Source: Pilaira anomala
Taxonomy: Eukaryota > Mucoromycota > Mucoromycetes > Mucorales > Mucoraceae
Direction of reading: 5' to 3'
Length of the DNA: 64,000 nt
Assembly: GCA_025716855.1 (NCBI GenBank)
Contig: JAIXMQ010000017.1
Span: 248,001 to 312,000 of the forward strand
Positions 61,901-64,000 of the stretch are shown piece by piece (positions within the stretch are counted from its first letter, which is position 1; every line of letters begins with the position of its first letter). The position numbers and the translations under genes are program-made. The notes beneath the pieces were generated by a model. It ran no database searches and was not told the origin of the DNA. It saw nothing but the letters and a program-made list of their open reading frames with translations.

Positions 61901-63467
61901 ATTTCCCCTAAAGCAAGTATAGATTCCATGATAATTTCCATATGATAGTAAGAATCTGTTTCTGGGTTCTTTTCTGGGTCTTCTGATAACTAATTGAATC
62001 GAATCATTAACACTTACTATACTATACGGGAAAAACATCACTTACAATATCGTTTTCAACAGCAAACATGTCTTCTTCATTTAGATTCTCGCCTAATAAT
62101 AAAAAAAAATTGAATAGCGTGAATTACTGCTTAAGATATAAATTATTATGCTTACCTAAAATTCTACTTCCTTGTTCAGCTTCTCTAAAAACTCTAGGCT
62201 TGATTGTGGATTCTGGTACTAATAGTTTTTTAAGTTTGATGTATATAAATATTTGTAATAATATGATTATTTTATTCTACTTACAATCCTGTTGCCTAGG
62301 GGTATATGCGGACCATCGATTATCACAATAAGAATTTTTTAAATACAAGTGATTATGAAGTTCTTCAATTAATAAATCGTATAAGGACTATAAGTCTGTT
62401 AAAACAAGTTCAAATTTTTGAAGCATATCAAAACCTACGTTCTTTTGTGAAGTAAGTGTTCGTCGGATATCATCCAAAGCGCCTATCTGCATCATATCAT
62501 CGTTCATAATTTGCTTTAATGAGGACACTAATAACTTTGCAGCTCCCAGGAAATGTTTGCCATCTGTCATAGCATCGATTTTCTCAGGTGTTGTTCTCAA
62601 TTCCTCTCTAGATGAAATATACAGATTAGAAGGTTATGATTTATATCAATTAGACTTGTATCTCATTACATTGTTTCTAAAATACTAAGCATTTCCTTAT
62701 ACTGTTGTGATTTATACCAAAGGTTCAACAAATCGGTTCGCTTTTGAAGAAGTTCTTCTTTACATTTCTTTAAATTGGTTTTCATTTGGACAACTCTGCT
62801 AGATGAATCTTATAATGTAAAGTACTTAGTCGCTGTATAATATACTATTTGCTTTCTCTTTCGTATTGCTTTACCATTAATATATTGTAATACACCGCCA
62901 AATGTACCAATTGAGTTATTGAAACCTTTATAATAATCTATCGTTTTTTTTTTTCGGTTAGTTCTAACTCGGACGTGAAAAAAAAAAAAGCAAATTGATT
63001 ACCATTCACAATTGTTTTCAGGGCCGTATCCAAATTATGCATTACACGTTGAAACGCTTTAAAATCTTTCTTTCTTCCTACTGAACTATCATCCATAAGC
63101 TTCAAAGCAAGCGTAACTGGATCGAACTAGGAAAGAATAAGTAAGTAAACGTTGCGTTATTTTGTAGTTTCGGAAGCTGTTTATATTTACATCATCTTCG
63201 AGCATAAATTGCCAACCTTCGTGAATTTCTCTCAAAACAACTTTAAATATTCAACTTAGTATGATGATAACTTTATGCTTTTTTTTTAAAAAAAAGAAAA
63301 AGAAGTATTGATATACCTTCGAATTCAGAAAAGTCGCCTTGTACATCGTCATCGGGTTCAAAGTAATCTTGAGAAGGTTGACGAGCTATATATTTTTGTC
63401 GAACAATCGTTTTACTTCTAGAAGCTGACCCAGGTGAACCAGGCTGTAAGAAGGGATTATTGCTCAT
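58959..63467 (-). CDS. SEC8: Exocyst complex component Sec8
   Basis: Twenty-one exons encode 1084 residues: 63467-63317, 63240-63191, 63126-63003, 62937-62875, 62808-62670, 62607-62439, 62387-62285, 62218-62156, 62092-62046, 61989-61885, 61821-61549, 61477-60990, 60924-60750, 60678-60540, 60474-60335, 60283-60245, 60180-60073, 60010-59781, 59724-59491, 59432-59222, 59162-58959. Every junction keeps the frame. Sec8 signatures are DDFDPVTLALKLMDDSSVG, VVQMKTNLKKCKEELLQK, KHFLGAAKLLVSSLKQ, LYDLLIEELHNHLYLKN, GFGSFLDDFAVNVFLPQ and ALISVIQSLCRTMHSMPFH. The exocyst tethers secretory vesicles to the plasma membrane at sites of polarised growth. The in-frame TAG at about 62389 belongs to a 51-nt intron. 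This is the most fragmented gene in the window. Confidence 0.93.
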
Positions 63468-64000
63468 GAAGATAGTTCTTCTTTTTTTTTTTTACTCAAG
63501 AAAAAAAAAAGAGATGAATAAAAAGAAGCAAAGAAGTATACATGAAGGTCAATTTTAAACCTTGTTTGAAGTCCGCATACGTTGTCTAAAAAAGATAGTA
63601 ATCCAAATATGCCTTTTACACACATGTAAAGCTCTTTTTCAAATAGATTTCGGTACTGGAAACAGGTTTATATGTTAGCTCAAGAAAGTTATTCAGTGTA
63701 CATGAAGGTAATGTGAGATATTTTGCTTTATTTATTGAAGTGTATTCCACATTTCATGCATATGTATTATTAAAGAGGTGGGAAGATTGTCTTGTTCGTA
63801 ATAAATAACAATGAGCAGATATATACATAACTTGGCTTCACAATAAGGTGGCCTGAAATTCTAATAGATTAGGTGTTATCATCTCTTCAAAAATTACACG
63901 TTGCGTACAGCCAAATACTAAGGTTGTCAGTTGTCAGAAAACCTTAATTTGAAAACTATATGGCCTAAATTACTATTAGTGTAGTACTGAAATCACCATT
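63468..64000. other. SEC8 upstream region to window end
   Basis: No coding frame is recognised. It starts with an A/T-rich leader (T run about 63483-63493, A run about 63501-63510) and probably contains the SEC8 promoter. Confidence 0.5.

Noticed and set aside
62370..62440. In-frame TAG between FELVLTDL and SLYDLLIEELH in SEC8, suggesting a pseudogene
   Set aside because: A GTAGGT donor after SQKN and a TTATAG acceptor define a 51-nt phase-0 intron. Removing it restores the conserved Sec8 order.

Overview
The window looks like nuclear DNA of an early-diverging filamentous fungus, most probably Mucoromycota/Mucorales. It is very AT-rich, full of A and T homopolymers, and its protein genes carry many short GT-AG introns (about 50-90 nt) with CTAAC/CTAAT-like branch sites. 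The gene set is eukaryotic and fungal: TFIIH, NC2, exocyst, mitochondrial complex I and IV subunits, m-AAA protease, Dicer, an Anp1/Van1-type mannosyltransferase. Gene models were built by joining open frames at splice sites that keep the frame and restore conserved motifs; every junction was phase-checked. No alignment or database search was run.

Layout. 1-7942 is gene-poor. A giant, interrupted inverted repeat (590-5179) contains a nested 1.35 kb insertion with a 174-bp tandem repeat, and a second foldback follows at 5180-6512. 7943-11085: bZIP factor (+), Anp1-family mannosyltransferase (+), complex I 24 kDa subunit (-). 11086-13720 is gene-poor. 13721-18315: ALDH3-type aldehyde dehydrogenase (+), an uncharacterised SANT/Myb-like protein (+), a heat-shock-factor protein (-). 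19203-23358: TFIIH p62/Tfb1 (-), a CMP/DRAP-type deaminase (-), NC2 alpha (+). 24649-30185: a large exonuclease-like protein with WG repeats (+) and a SAM methyltransferase (+). 31047-39299: folliculin/Lst7 (-), Icp55 aminopeptidase (+), Dus3 (-). 39721-40494 is a broken non-LTR reverse transcriptase. 40870-45983: PrxQ-like peroxiredoxin (-), cystathionine gamma-lyase (+), Rpf1 (-). 46330-63467 is a run of minus-strand genes: ASX-homology (DEUBAD) protein, m-AAA protease, Cox6/COX5A, Dicer-like, Sec8.

Functional themes. Two transcription-machinery genes (TFB1, NC2 alpha) are close together, as are several mitochondrial genes. Two proteins point to RNA silencing: a Dicer with an unusual internal repeat insertion, and a WG-rich protein with a complete DEDDy exonuclease domain followed by a degenerate second one. 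The latter is a candidate Argonaute-binding nuclease of the QIP type and is the most interesting item here. The foldback arrays at the left end are the most unusual non-coding structure.
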